Origin: Patulibacter sp.
GTDB taxonomy: Bacteria > Actinomycetota > Thermoleophilia > Solirubrobacterales > Solirubrobacteraceae
Assembly (NCBI GenBank): GCA_015478825.1
Contig: JADMKN010000056.1
Location: 1-36,402, forward strand
Direction of reading: 5' to 3'
DNA: 36,402 nucleotides
Numbering within the stretch: the first letter of the stretch is position 1; every line of letters starts with the position of its first letter. The position numbers and the translations under genes were made by a program. The notes below the pieces were generated by a model. It worked only from the letters and a program-made list of their open reading frames with translations. It had not been told where the DNA came from and did no database searches. Shown here one piece after another: positions 23,911 to 31,227 of this stretch.

Positions 23911-24209
23911 GCCAGCCCCCACGATCGGCTTCTCGATCCGCGGCCGCGTCCGAGATACCACGAACGTGGGCCGTAGCCCCCACGATCGCCCCCACGATCC
24001 GGGGCGCGGGCGAGATACCACGATCGTGGGGCCCAGCCCCCACGATCGACCCCTCGATCGGTGGCGCGGTCGAGATACCACGAACGTGGGCCGTAGTCCC
24101 CTCGATCGCCCCCTCGATCCGGGGCGCGGTCGAGATGCCCGGAACGTGGGGCCCAGCCCCCAGGATCGCCCTCTCGATCCGGGGCGCGGGCGAGATACCA
24201 CGAACGTGC
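23911..24209. repeat. 60-bp tandem repeat array with palindromes
   Basis: The 364-base gap between the flavin reductase-like gene and map holds four full 60-bp units starting at 23951, 24011, 24071 and 24131, plus a partial unit before (from about 23911, one base longer) and after (24191-24209). Each begins CGAGATACCACGAACGTGGG and continues with C-rich CACGATCG/CTCGATCC blocks and GGGGCGCGG. Units alternate: first and third carry CCGTAG, second and fourth GCCCAG, giving a 120-bp higher-order period; units one and three match at 56 of 60 positions by hand count. Each unit has a CCACG-AA/AT-CGTGG palindrome, and unit two can form an 11-bp stem. No gene is supported inside; apparent ORFs come from the period being divisible by three. 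Confidence 0.93.
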
Positions 24210-24247
24210 CCCACCCCGTCCAGCGGGCCCGAGAGGCCGAGGGGCCA

Positions 24248-24253
24248 TACCCT
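24248..24253 (+). promoter_or_regulatory. TACCCT, candidate -10 of map
   Basis: TACCCT ends seven bases before the map ATG at 24261, just outside the repeat array. No ribosome-binding site is visible, so a leaderless transcript is plausible. Confidence 0.4.
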
Positions 24254-24260
24254 TGACGGC

Positions 24261-25001
24261 ATGATCGTCCGCACCCCCGAGGAACTCGACGGCCTGAAGC
24301 GCGCGGGGGCCCTGGTCGCCGAGACCATCCGGCGGATGCGCGACGCGGTCGCCCCCGGCGTCACGACCGCCGAGCTGGATCTGGTCGCCGCGCGATGCTT
24401 CCACGAGCACGGCGCGGAATCAGGTCCGATGGAGACCTACTCGTTCCCCGGATCGACCTGCATCTCGGTCAACGACGAGGTCGTGCACGGGATCCCCGGC
24501 GGACGCAAGCTGCAGGAGGGCGACCTGGTGACGCTCGACGTCACGCCCTCGTTGCACGGGTTCTTCGCCGACGCGGCAGTGACCGTCGGCGTCGGGGAGA
24601 TCAGCGAGGAGGCCCAGCGGCTGCTCGACGTCGCCGACCAGTGCCTGGAGGCCGCGTTGGCGGCCGCCGTCGCGGGGACGCCGGTGCGGACGATCGGCGC
24701 CACGGTCCAGGCGACCGCCGCGATGCACGGCGCGAAGCCGTTCGCCGAGCTCTGCGGACACGGGATCGGTCGCCAGCTCCACGAGGAGCCGGACGTGCCG
24801 AACGTCGACATGCCGGCCCTGACCACCCCGCTCGCCGAGGGCCTGGTCCTGGCGATCGAGCCGATGCTGACCTTCGGCGCCCCCGCGCTGGTCGAGCGTG
24901 ACGACGAGTGGACGATCGCCACCGCCGACGGCGCGCTCTCGGTCCACGTCGAGCACACCGTGGTGATCCAGAACGGCGCGCCGATCGTCTTGACGGCCTA
25001 G
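24261..25001 (+). CDS. map: Methionine aminopeptidase, type I
   Basis: 246 residues from ATG 24261. All metal and catalytic residues are present with E. coli MetAP spacing: H76 (VVHGIPG), D93 (LVTLDV), D104 (FFADAAV), H167 (GHGIGRQLH), H174, E200 (AIEPML) and E231 (HVEHTVVI). It removes the initiator methionine from new proteins in the cytoplasm. It lacks the N-terminal SH3/zinc extension of some actinobacterial type Ic forms, so it is the short type Ia-like form, and may be one of two or more paralogues in the genome since it is not in the usual secY-adk-map-infA operon. It abuts the peroxiredoxin gene tail to tail with no base between the stops. Confidence 0.95.
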   Translation: MIVRTPEELDGLKRAGALVAETIRRMRDAVAPGVTTAELDLVAARCFHEHGAESGPMETYSFPGSTCISVNDEVVHGIPGGRKLQEGDLVTLDVTPSLHGFFADAAVTVGVGEISEEAQRLLDVADQCLEAALAAAVAGTPVRTIGATVQATAAMHGAKPFAELCGHGIGRQLHEEPDVPNVDMPALTTPLAEGLVLAIEPMLTFGAPALVERDDEWTIATADGALSVHVEHTVVIQNGAPIVLTA

Positions 25002-25475
25002 TCAGCCCTGCAACCGATCCAGGGCCGCGAGCACCTTCTCGTCGTGCGCCTTCGGCGTGATCTTCGCGAAGACCTCGGCGACGTTCCCGTCGGGGTCGAC
25101 GATCACCGTCGAGCGTGACGCGCCCCAGTACTTGCGGCCGTACATCGACTTCTCGACCCAGGTGCCGTAGAGGTCGCAGACCGCGTGGTCCTCGTCGCCG
25201 AGCAGCGTGAAGTTCAGTTCCTGCTTCTCGACGAACGTCGCGACCTTGTCGACCGGGTCGGGCGAGATCCCCAGCACCCGCGCCCCACGCTCGGCGTAGG
25301 CATCCTCGTTGTCGCGGATCGAGCAGGCCTGCGTCGTGCATCCGGGGGTCGAAGCCTTCGGATAGAAGTAGACGACGACCCACTGTCCTCGCAGCTCCGA
25401 CAGCGAAACCGACGATCCGTCGGCGGCGGGCAGGGTGAAGTCGGGCGCGGGCTGACCAATCTCGGGGAGCGGCAC
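25002..25475 (-). CDS. bcp: Peroxiredoxin, BCP/PrxQ type
   Basis: 157 residues from GTG 25475, chosen because AGGAGA lies six bases upstream and because PLPEIGQPAPDFTLPA starts the family fold at once; the track extension is upstream leader. The peroxidatic Cys46 is in PKASTPGCTTQAC, with the resolving Cys51 five residues on, the PrxQ arrangement that forms an intramolecular disulfide. It reduces hydroperoxides using thioredoxin. WVVVYFYPK, DEDHAVCDLYGTW and RSTVIVDPDGNV agree with the family. It ends against map with no gap and is divergent from the quinone oxidoreductase. A leader hairpin is described separately. Confidence 0.94.
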   Translation of the reverse strand: MPLPEIGQPAPDFTLPAADGSSVSLSELRGQWVVVYFYPKASTPGCTTQACSIRDNEDAYAERGARVLGISPDPVDKVATFVEKQELNFTLLGDEDHAVCDLYGTWVEKSMYGRKYWGASRSTVIVDPDGNVAEVFAKITPKAHDEKVLAALDRLQG

Positions 25476-25492
25476 GGTGGTCTCCTGGTCGA

Positions 25493-25518
25493 GGGACGGG
25501 CGGAGCGCCCATCGTCCC
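25493..25518 (-). promoter_or_regulatory. Hairpin in the bcp leader
   Basis: GGGACG (25493-25498) pairs with CGTCCC (25513-25518), and inside it GGCG (25499-25502) pairs with CGCC (25506-25509). It lies 18 bases upstream of the GTG start and just before the AGGAGA ribosome-binding site. Function unknown. Confidence 0.4.
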
Positions 25519-25632
25519 AGACCGCGCCCCACCCCACTTCGGCGGTCTGCCGTGCGGTTCTTCCCCTTCACGGACGCAAACTGCACACCGGTGCTTGCCA
25601 CCGCTGCGCGGCGGCCTTCGCCGCGGCCCGGC

Positions 25633-25638
25633 TATCGT
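25633..25638 (+). promoter_or_regulatory. TATCGT, candidate -10 of the quinone oxidoreductase gene
   Basis: TATCGT ends seven bases before ATG 25646 with no ribosome-binding site between. Same leaderless layout as several other genes here. Confidence 0.4.
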
Positions 25639-25645
25639 CGGCCCC

Positions 25646-26677
25646 ATGCCCTCCTCCCCGCTGATGCGTGCCGTCGTCGCCCTCGCCCCGGGGGATCCCG
25701 ACGTCCTGGAGGTCCGCGAGGTGCCGCGACCGGAGCCGAGCGCGGGCGAGGTGCTGATCCGGGTCGCCGCAGCGGGGATCAATCCGGTGGACGCAAAGAC
25801 GCGGAGCGGGGCGGGCGCGGGGAAGTTCCTCGACGAGCTGCGTCCGGCGTCCGCCGACCTGGCCGCGGCCCTCGCCCGCGACGGCGCCGAGCCGACCACC
25901 CCCACGGGCGGCGGCTTCCCCTGGGTCCCCGGCTGGGACGTCGCGGGCACCGTCGAGGCGGTCGGCTTCGGCGTCAGCCGGTTCGCCGCCGGCGACCGCG
26001 TCTGCGGGCTGGTCGGGTTCCCCCGTGCCGCAGGGACCTACGCCGAATACGTCGTCGCCCACGTCAGCCAGCTCAGCCGCTCGCCGCGCTCGCTGACCGA
26101 CATCGAGTCCGCCGCGCTGCCGCTCGCCGGGCTGACCGCCTGGCAGGCGATGGCCGACGCGGGCGACCTGGAGACCAACCGGCGCGTGGTGATCACCGGC
26201 GCGTCCGGCGGGGTCGGGCACATCGCCGTGCAGGTCGCGGCGGACCTCGGGGCTCACGTGATCGCGGTGACGTCCACCGAGAACGTCGACTTCGTCCGTG
26301 GACTCGGCGCGGCCGAGGTACTCAACCGGACCCACGGCGACTGGACGGAGCAGCTCGACGCCCCGGTGGACCTGGTCGTCGACGGGTCGGGCCACGACCT
26401 GCGAGCGGCCGCCTACGCCACGCTCGTGCCCGGCGGGCGATTCGTCTCGCTGGTGTCGTCGGCGCGCGGCGAGCCGACCCCCGACACGATCCTCGCGCCT
26501 CGGGTCTTCGTCGCTCCCGACGGGCTCGAGCTGCAGCTCCTGACCGGGACCATCGAGCGCGGGATGCTGCGGCCCCACGTCTCGGCGACCTTCCCGCTCG
26601 AGCAGGCGGCCGAGGCCCACCGCCAGATCGAGTCGGGCACGACCCGCGGCAAGATCGTGCTGACCGTCGGCGACTGA
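25646..26677 (+). CDS. NADPH:quinone oxidoreductase-like MDR protein
   Basis: 343 residues from ATG 25646. It is a zinc-free medium-chain dehydrogenase/reductase: the catalytic GroES-like domain (GEVLIRVAAAGINPVDAKTRSG, VPGWDVAGTVEAVGFGVSRFAAGDRVCGL) then the NADPH Rossmann motif VVITGASGGVGHIAVQVAADLGAHVIAVT (about 192-220). GINPVD and AAxGGVG are quinone oxidoreductase marks; the zinc-ligand Cys/His set of alcohol dehydrogenases is absent. It probably reduces quinones or enones with NADPH. Residues 55-90 hold an insertion, AGKFLDELRPASADLAAALARDGAEPTTPTGGG, longer than usual. Divergent from bcp, convergent with the GMC gene. Confidence 0.9.
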   Translation: MPSSPLMRAVVALAPGDPDVLEVREVPRPEPSAGEVLIRVAAAGINPVDAKTRSGAGAGKFLDELRPASADLAAALARDGAEPTTPTGGGFPWVPGWDVAGTVEAVGFGVSRFAAGDRVCGLVGFPRAAGTYAEYVVAHVSQLSRSPRSLTDIESAALPLAGLTAWQAMADAGDLETNRRVVITGASGGVGHIAVQVAADLGAHVIAVTSTENVDFVRGLGAAEVLNRTHGDWTEQLDAPVDLVVDGSGHDLRAAAYATLVPGGRFVSLVSSARGEPTPDTILAPRVFVAPDGLELQLLTGTIERGMLRPHVSATFPLEQAAEAHRQIESGTTRGKIVLTVGD

Positions 26678-26707
26678 CCGTCGCGCTCCGCGTCACCTTG
26701 TGTACCT

Positions 26708-26721
26708 CCGCGGTACCGCGG
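26708..26721. terminator. Perfect 14-bp palindrome between convergent genes
   Basis: CCGCGGTACCGCGG is perfectly self-complementary and lies in the 96-bp space between the convergent quinone oxidoreductase and GMC genes. It has no loop, so as RNA it would need to open its centre; a bidirectional terminator is only a guess. Confidence 0.35.
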
Positions 26722-26773
26722 GCGACGCGCCAGGGCGGGCCGGCCCAGCCGCGTTCGCCACACCCAGCGTCGG

Positions 26774-28519
26774 CTAGTCCGCCAGCGCCTGCTCCTTGAA
26801 CGCGCCCTCCGGGGTGACGCTGACCGGCATCGGCTCGGGCTCGCCGCTGGCGGTCTTGTCGGGAATCGCGATCCGGCCGAGCGGCTCGATGGCCGTCGCC
26901 CCCGGCTTCGGTGGGATCAACGCGATCGCGCGCTCGCTCATCGCGGTGATCGTCAGCGACGGGTTGACCCCGACGTTGGCCGGGATCGCCGCGCCGTCGC
27001 AGACCAGCAGGTTCTCGTAGCCGAACACCCGGTGCTCGGCGTCGATCACGCCGTGGTCGGGATCGGCGCCGATCGGGGCGCCGCCGAGGATGTGGGCCGT
27101 CGACGGCACGTTGAACAGCGCCTCGCTGACCGACGACGCCGGCACCCCGCCGGTCTGTCGCGCCAGCCAGTCGGTGAACGCGTTGGCCGCGGGAATGAAC
27201 GTCGGGTTGGGGTGGTTCGGGTCCTGCTGCGTGTTGAGCTTGACCCGGCCGCCCCGCCGCCGCTTCTTGGCGACCAACTGCATCGAGTTGTCGAGCGTCT
27301 GCATCACCAGCACGATGATCGTGCGCTGCGACCAGTCGCGACTGAACATCAGCTCCCAGACCCACCTCGGATGGCGGACCATCTGGCCGAGCCACTTCAG
27401 CGGCCGCGTGACCTTCGTGCCGTCCCCGGTGAGAACCGTGAACAGGCCCCGCAGCGCGCCGCCGCCGGCGCCGTAGGTGACGGTCTCGATGTGGGTATGC
27501 GGATCGGGATAGATCGACGACGTGATCGCGACCCGCTTCGCCAGCGCCTCCGCCCGGCCCGCGGGCACCGTGACGCCGAGGATCGCCTCGCTGTTGGTCC
27601 GGACGAGGTGCCCGAGCCGCCGCGAGAGCTTCGGCAGATCGCCGTTCAACCGGCAGCGCATCAGCAGCTCGTTGGTGCCGAGCGCGCCGCCGGCGACCAC
27701 CACACCACGGGCGCGGATCGTCCGCGCGTCCCTGCGGCGCCACGACCCGGTGCGCTCGTGGACGACCTCCCAGCCGTCGGCGCCGTCGCGCCCGTTGATC
27801 GGCCGCAGCGACGTGACCTCGCGGCGCGCCTCGATCCGGGCTCCGAGCCGGCGGGCGACGTGCAGGTAGTTCTTCGTCGTGCTGTTCTTGGCGCCCTGCG
27901 GACAGCCGAGCATGCAGCGCCCGAGGTTGCTGCAGCCGGTGCGGTCCGGGCCAACCCCGCCGAAATACGGATCGGCGACGGTCTCCCCCGGGGTGTCGAG
28001 GTAGGTGCCGACCCGGGCCTTGCGGTAGGTGTCGGGGACGCCGATGTGGTCGGCGTAGCGCTTGAGGAGCTGGTCGGCCGGATCGTCGACCGTCACGTCG
28101 GTCACGCCCAGCATCCGCTGGGCGGTCTCGTAGTGCGGCGCCAGCTCGTCCTGCCAGTCGGCGAGGTCGGCCCACTGGCGGTCCTCGAAGAACGCCCGCG
28201 GCGGGACGTAGAGGGTCATCGCGTAGGTCAGGCTGCCGCCGCCCACGCCCGAGCCGCTCATGATCGTGACGTCGCGGAAGAACGTCATCTTGAAGATCCC
28301 GCGCATCCCCAGCCGCGGCGCGTAGAAGTAGCGCCGGACGTCCCACGAGCTCTTCGGCATGTCGCGGTCCTCGAAGTGCTCGCCGCGCTCGAGCACGAGC
28401 ACGCGGTGGCCCTTCTCGGCCAGCCGCAGCGCGCTGACGCTCCCGCCGAAGCCGGATCCGATCACCAGCCAGTCGGTGTCGAACTCCCGATCCTCGCCGG
28501 CTGCCCCGGTCGTGCTCAT
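26774..28519 (-). CDS. GMC-family oxidase, cholesterol oxidase-like
   Basis: 581 residues. WLVIGSGFGGSVSALRLAEKGHRVLVLERGEHF (about 15-47) is the FAD site of the cholesterol-oxidase branch, followed by MSGSGVGGGSLTYAMTLYVPP and GCPQGAKNSTTKNYL. The C-terminal signature is STAHILGGAPIGADPDHGVIDAEHRVFGYENLLVCDGAAIPANVGVNPSLTITAMSERA, where the conserved His and Asn act in substrate oxidation. Such enzymes oxidise sterols or long-chain alcohols. Substrate not established. No Tat or Sec signal is obvious, so it may be cytoplasmic. The start has GGGGAGG seven bases upstream, and a palindromic operator is centred about 29 bases before the ATG. Confidence 0.9.
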   Translation of the reverse strand: MSTTGAAGEDREFDTDWLVIGSGFGGSVSALRLAEKGHRVLVLERGEHFEDRDMPKSSWDVRRYFYAPRLGMRGIFKMTFFRDVTIMSGSGVGGGSLTYAMTLYVPPRAFFEDRQWADLADWQDELAPHYETAQRMLGVTDVTVDDPADQLLKRYADHIGVPDTYRKARVGTYLDTPGETVADPYFGGVGPDRTGCSNLGRCMLGCPQGAKNSTTKNYLHVARRLGARIEARREVTSLRPINGRDGADGWEVVHERTGSWRRRDARTIRARGVVVAGGALGTNELLMRCRLNGDLPKLSRRLGHLVRTNSEAILGVTVPAGRAEALAKRVAITSSIYPDPHTHIETVTYGAGGGALRGLFTVLTGDGTKVTRPLKWLGQMVRHPRWVWELMFSRDWSQRTIIVLVMQTLDNSMQLVAKKRRRGGRVKLNTQQDPNHPNPTFIPAANAFTDWLARQTGGVPASSVSEALFNVPSTAHILGGAPIGADPDHGVIDAEHRVFGYENLLVCDGAAIPANVGVNPSLTITAMSERAIALIPPKPGATAIEPLGRIAIPDKTASGEPEPMPVSVTPEGAFKEQALAD

Positions 28520-28539
28520 GTCGCCCTCCCCGTGAAAAT

Positions 28540-28556
28540 CATGACGCAGGCGTCAC
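28540..28556. promoter_or_regulatory. Palindromic operator, copy 1 (TGACGC-AG-GCGTCA)
   Basis: CATGACGCAGGCGTCAC contains a perfect 6+2+6 palindrome and lies just upstream of the GMC oxidase start. Sixteen of 17 bases recur at 32851-32867 in front of the GabD2-like gene, so the two are probably bound by the same regulator. Confidence 0.75.
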
Positions 28557-28587
28557 TTTAGAGCCTCGGGCCCCGGGGCGGGCGATT

Positions 28588-29514
28588 TCAGTCGATCAGC
28601 AACCGCGAGAACCGGCGGTCCTTGTACGGCTTGCCGCCGGTCTGGCAGGTCGCGCAGTACGCCATCTCGTCGCTTTCGTAGGAGACGCGGAGGATCTCGT
28701 CGCCGCAGCGCGGGCACGGCTCGCCGACCCGGCGGTGGACCTGGAGCGGCAGCGGCAGCTTGTCGGGCAGCGGCAGCGAGAGCTTCTCCGCGTACTCCGC
28801 CAGCGTGCGGTCCAGCACGACCCGGATCGTCTCGCGCAGGCGGGTGCGCTCGTCGTCGTCGAGATCGCCGCAACGACGCAACGGCGCGAGCTGCGCCTCC
28901 CAGAGGATCTCGTCGACCCAGCTACGACCGATCCCCGCGATCACCCGCTGGTCGCGCAACGCGCCGCGCAGCGTCCGCCGGGGCGGCAGGATCGCCGGGT
29001 CGGGCGGGTCCGGCCACGCTTCCGGTCCGAGCGTCGTCAGCGTCGGGTCCTCGGCCAGCGCGTCGGGCCGCAGCAGTCGCCCCCAGGCGGCGTGCTTCTT
29101 GCCGAACTCGCGCAGTCGCAGCTCGCGCTCGCCGTCGGCGATCCGCACCAGCAGCCGGCTGGAGCGGTCCTTCATCGACGCTCGCGCGTCCCACAGCTGC
29201 AGCCGTCCGGCGCTCATCAGGTGGACCACCAGGGTCGCGTCGGCGACCGCGAGCCGCTCGCCCACGGCGGCGTCCGGATCGACGGCGCGAGCCGCCGCAC
29301 CGGCCGCCGCCAGCCCGCCGCCTGCGAAGCCGACGACGAACAGCTTGCCGCGTCGCCCGATCCCGGTCAGCGTGGCCCCCTCGAGCGCGCTCAGCGGCGG
29401 GTCGAAGGTCTGCATCGTGGCCAGCCCGGGCGCGAACGCGCCCTCGACCCCCGCGCCGCGCAGCGCCCCGTCGAGCAGCCGGGCGGTGATCTCCACTTCC
29501 GGCAGCTCCGGCAC
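28588..29514 (-). CDS. Formamidopyrimidine-DNA glycosylase / endonuclease VIII family
   Basis: 308 residues starting MPELPEVE, in which Pro2 is the Schiff-base nucleophile and Glu3 and Glu6 complete the family site. The helix-two-turn-helix region is visible (IAGIGRSWVDEILWEAQLAP) and the C-terminal zinc finger is intact: C-x2-C-x16-C-x2-C in CPRCGDEILRVSYESDEMAYCATC. It should remove oxidised bases such as 8-oxoguanine or oxidised pyrimidines and cut the strand. Fpg and Nei cannot be separated with certainty; the Gly/Ala-rich insertion near 65-85 is unusual. It lies 13 bases after sixA on the same strand, so they probably share a transcript. Confidence 0.92.
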   Translation of the reverse strand: MPELPEVEITARLLDGALRGAGVEGAFAPGLATMQTFDPPLSALEGATLTGIGRRGKLFVVGFAGGGLAAAGAAARAVDPDAAVGERLAVADATLVVHLMSAGRLQLWDARASMKDRSSRLLVRIADGERELRLREFGKKHAAWGRLLRPDALAEDPTLTTLGPEAWPDPPDPAILPPRRTLRGALRDQRVIAGIGRSWVDEILWEAQLAPLRRCGDLDDDERTRLRETIRVVLDRTLAEYAEKLSLPLPDKLPLPLQVHRRVGEPCPRCGDEILRVSYESDEMAYCATCQTGGKPYKDRRFSRLLID

Positions 29515-29527
29515 GGCGTCTGCCCCC

Positions 29528-29980
29528 TCAGCCGATCTCGGCGAGCTCGCGCGGCCCGAGCAGCGCGTCGAGTCGTCCGCCCCCGCCGACCCGCAGCATC
29601 GCGACCGCGCCCTTGCGCATCTTCGTCCGGGCTCCGGTCAGGTCGTGCACCACCTGCGACAGGTCCGGCTCGTGCCCGACGATCAGCACCCGCGGACCGA
29701 GCGTGGCCAGGCCGAGCGCCTCGTCCACATCCAGACCGACCACGGCGGCGTGCTCGACCACCGCTCCGCCCCACGCCGCGACAGCCAGCTCCGCCGTCTG
29801 CCGGGCCCGGACCTTCGGCGAGGCGATCACCACGTCCGGAATGCGGTCGAGCGCGACGAGCGCGCGCCCGGCGATCCGCGCCTCCTCCTCGCCCCGGGCG
29901 ACGAGCTTCCGTGCTCCGTCGTGGTCCCGACTGCCGTGGTCCTCGGCCGTCCCGTGCCGCAGCAGCAGCAACTCAGACAT
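29528..29980 (-). CDS. sixA: SixA-type phosphohistidine phosphatase
   Basis: 150 residues, histidine-phosphatase superfamily. LLLLRHGTAED holds the RHG motif with nucleophile H9; R8 and the later VGHEPDLSQVV His complete the phosphate pocket, and ASPKVRARQTAEL is the family's second conserved stretch. SixA removes phosphate from phosphohistidine, in E. coli on ArcB or the nitrogen phosphotransfer system; the actinobacterial partner is unknown. The start ATG is preceded immediately by a hairpin whose loop is AGG and whose stem contains the rest of the ribosome-binding site. Fpg/Nei follows after 13 bases. Confidence 0.9.
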   Translation of the reverse strand: MSELLLLRHGTAEDHGSRDHDGARKLVARGEEEARIAGRALVALDRIPDVVIASPKVRARQTAELAVAAWGGAVVEHAAVVGLDVDEALGLATLGPRVLIVGHEPDLSQVVHDLTGARTKMRKGAVAMLRVGGGGRLDALLGPRELAEIG

Positions 29981-29995
29981 CGCGGGCCTCCCGCG
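29981..29995 (-). promoter_or_regulatory. Hairpin enclosing the sixA ribosome-binding site
   Basis: On the minus strand CGCGGG-AGG-CCCGCG is followed directly by ATG. The ribosome-binding site GGGAGG lies in the stem and loop, so the folded RNA would mask it. A perfect 6-bp GC stem is very stable. Confidence 0.7.
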
Positions 29996-30105
29996 GACGC
30001 TTCGTCGTCATGGGCCGGAGTCTACGACGCGGTTTCGCGCGCCACGCACGATCCGGCCCGTTCGGGCGTCACGCGGGCGTCCGGCGGATCCGGTGGAATG
30101 GCGGC

Positions 30106-31227
30106 GTGGACCAAATCGCCCGATACGAGCGCCGTTTCCGCCGCGCGGGGCTGCCGTTGCTGATCGAGGACTGGTCGGCCCGCACCGACGCGTTCAACCG
30201 CGCGTACCCGCTGCTGGCGCTGATCTTCGTCGTCGAGCTGCTCGGCGCGCTCAACCTCGACTGGTCGCCGCTGGCCAACGTCGGGGCGATCGCCGGGGCG
30301 CTGGCCTTCGCGATCGCCGCGGTGGCGCTGAGCAACCGGCTGCGCCGCCGTCCGTGGCTGGCGGTCCCCGAGGATCTCGGTCCGGCGGAGCTCACCGGCT
30401 TCGTGCTGGTGCCTGCCCTGCTGCCGCTGATCTTCAACGGCCAGCTCGTCAGCGCGCTGGTGACCGCCGGGGTCAACCTCGCCGTGCTCGGGGTCGTCGC
30501 GCTCGGCTTCGGCTTCGGGATCGGGTCGATCCTGCTCTGGACGCTGCGGCACCTCGCCGGTCAGCTCGCGGTCTCGCTGATGCTGCTGGCGCGCGCGGTC
30601 CCGCTGCTGCTGCTGTTCGCGCTGGTGCTGTTCGTCAACGCCGAGATGTGGCAGGTCTTCGGCCACATGCGCGACGACTCGATGATCGCCGTGGGGATCC
30701 TCTTGAGCGTGGTGGTGCTCGCGTTCCTCGGCGTGCGGATCCCGCGCGAGGTCCGCACGCTGGAGGCCGGGGTCGCGGCGGACCTGGCGAAGAGCGACGA
30801 CGCCGGAGAGGGCGGGGCGCCGTTCGTGCCGCTACGCCGCGCTCAGCGCGCCAACGTCGGGCTGGTGATGCTGATCAGCCACGGGCTCCAGGTGCTGGTG
30901 GTGACCGCGGCGATCTCCGCGTTCTTCGTCGCGCTCGGGATGCTGATCATCGACCGCGAGACGATGGAGTCGTGGATCGGCACGACCGGCTCCGTGGTCT
31001 GGGTGCCGCCCGACGTCGGCGCCCCGCTGCTGCTGACCGAGGAGCTGCTGCGGGTGGCGCTCGCGATCGGTGGCCTGTCGGGGGTCTACTTCGCGATCAG
31101 CGTGCTGACCGACGCCGCGTACCGCGAGGAGTTCCTCGACGAGCTGACCGAGAACATGGGCCAGACGTTCGCGGCCCGCAGCGAGTACCTCGCGCTGCTG
31201 GCCGCGAAGACCGAAGACCAAAGCTAG
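30106..31227 (+). CDS. Multi-pass membrane protein of unknown function
   Basis: 373 residues from GTG 30106 (no in-frame ATG nearby); the 830-residue track ORF (28735) and its 5' part are antisense to sixA and Fpg. After a basic N-terminus (DQIARYERRFRRAGLPLLIED) there are about seven membrane segments, including YPLLALIFVVELLGALNL, AIAGALAFAIAAVAL, TGFVLVPALLPLIFNGQLVSALVTAGVNLAVLGVVALGFGFGIGSILL, LAVSLMLLARAVPLLLLFALVLFVNAEMW, MIAVGILLSVVVLAFLGVRI and VLVVTAAISAFFVALGMLII. I do not recognise a named family, though similar proteins are known in actinobacteria. It ends overlapping the stop of the convergent aldehyde dehydrogenase gene (CTAG). Confidence 0.82.
   Translation: MDQIARYERRFRRAGLPLLIEDWSARTDAFNRAYPLLALIFVVELLGALNLDWSPLANVGAIAGALAFAIAAVALSNRLRRRPWLAVPEDLGPAELTGFVLVPALLPLIFNGQLVSALVTAGVNLAVLGVVALGFGFGIGSILLWTLRHLAGQLAVSLMLLARAVPLLLLFALVLFVNAEMWQVFGHMRDDSMIAVGILLSVVVLAFLGVRIPREVRTLEAGVAADLAKSDDAGEGGAPFVPLRRAQRANVGLVMLISHGLQVLVVTAAISAFFVALGMLIIDRETMESWIGTTGSVVWVPPDVGAPLLLTEELLRVALAIGGLSGVYFAISVLTDAAYREEFLDELTENMGQTFAARSEYLALLAAKTEDQS

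Noticed and set aside
23911-24209. CRISPR array
   Set aside because: The 60-bp units are similar throughout and have no variable spacers, and no cas genes are present. It is a tandem repeat.
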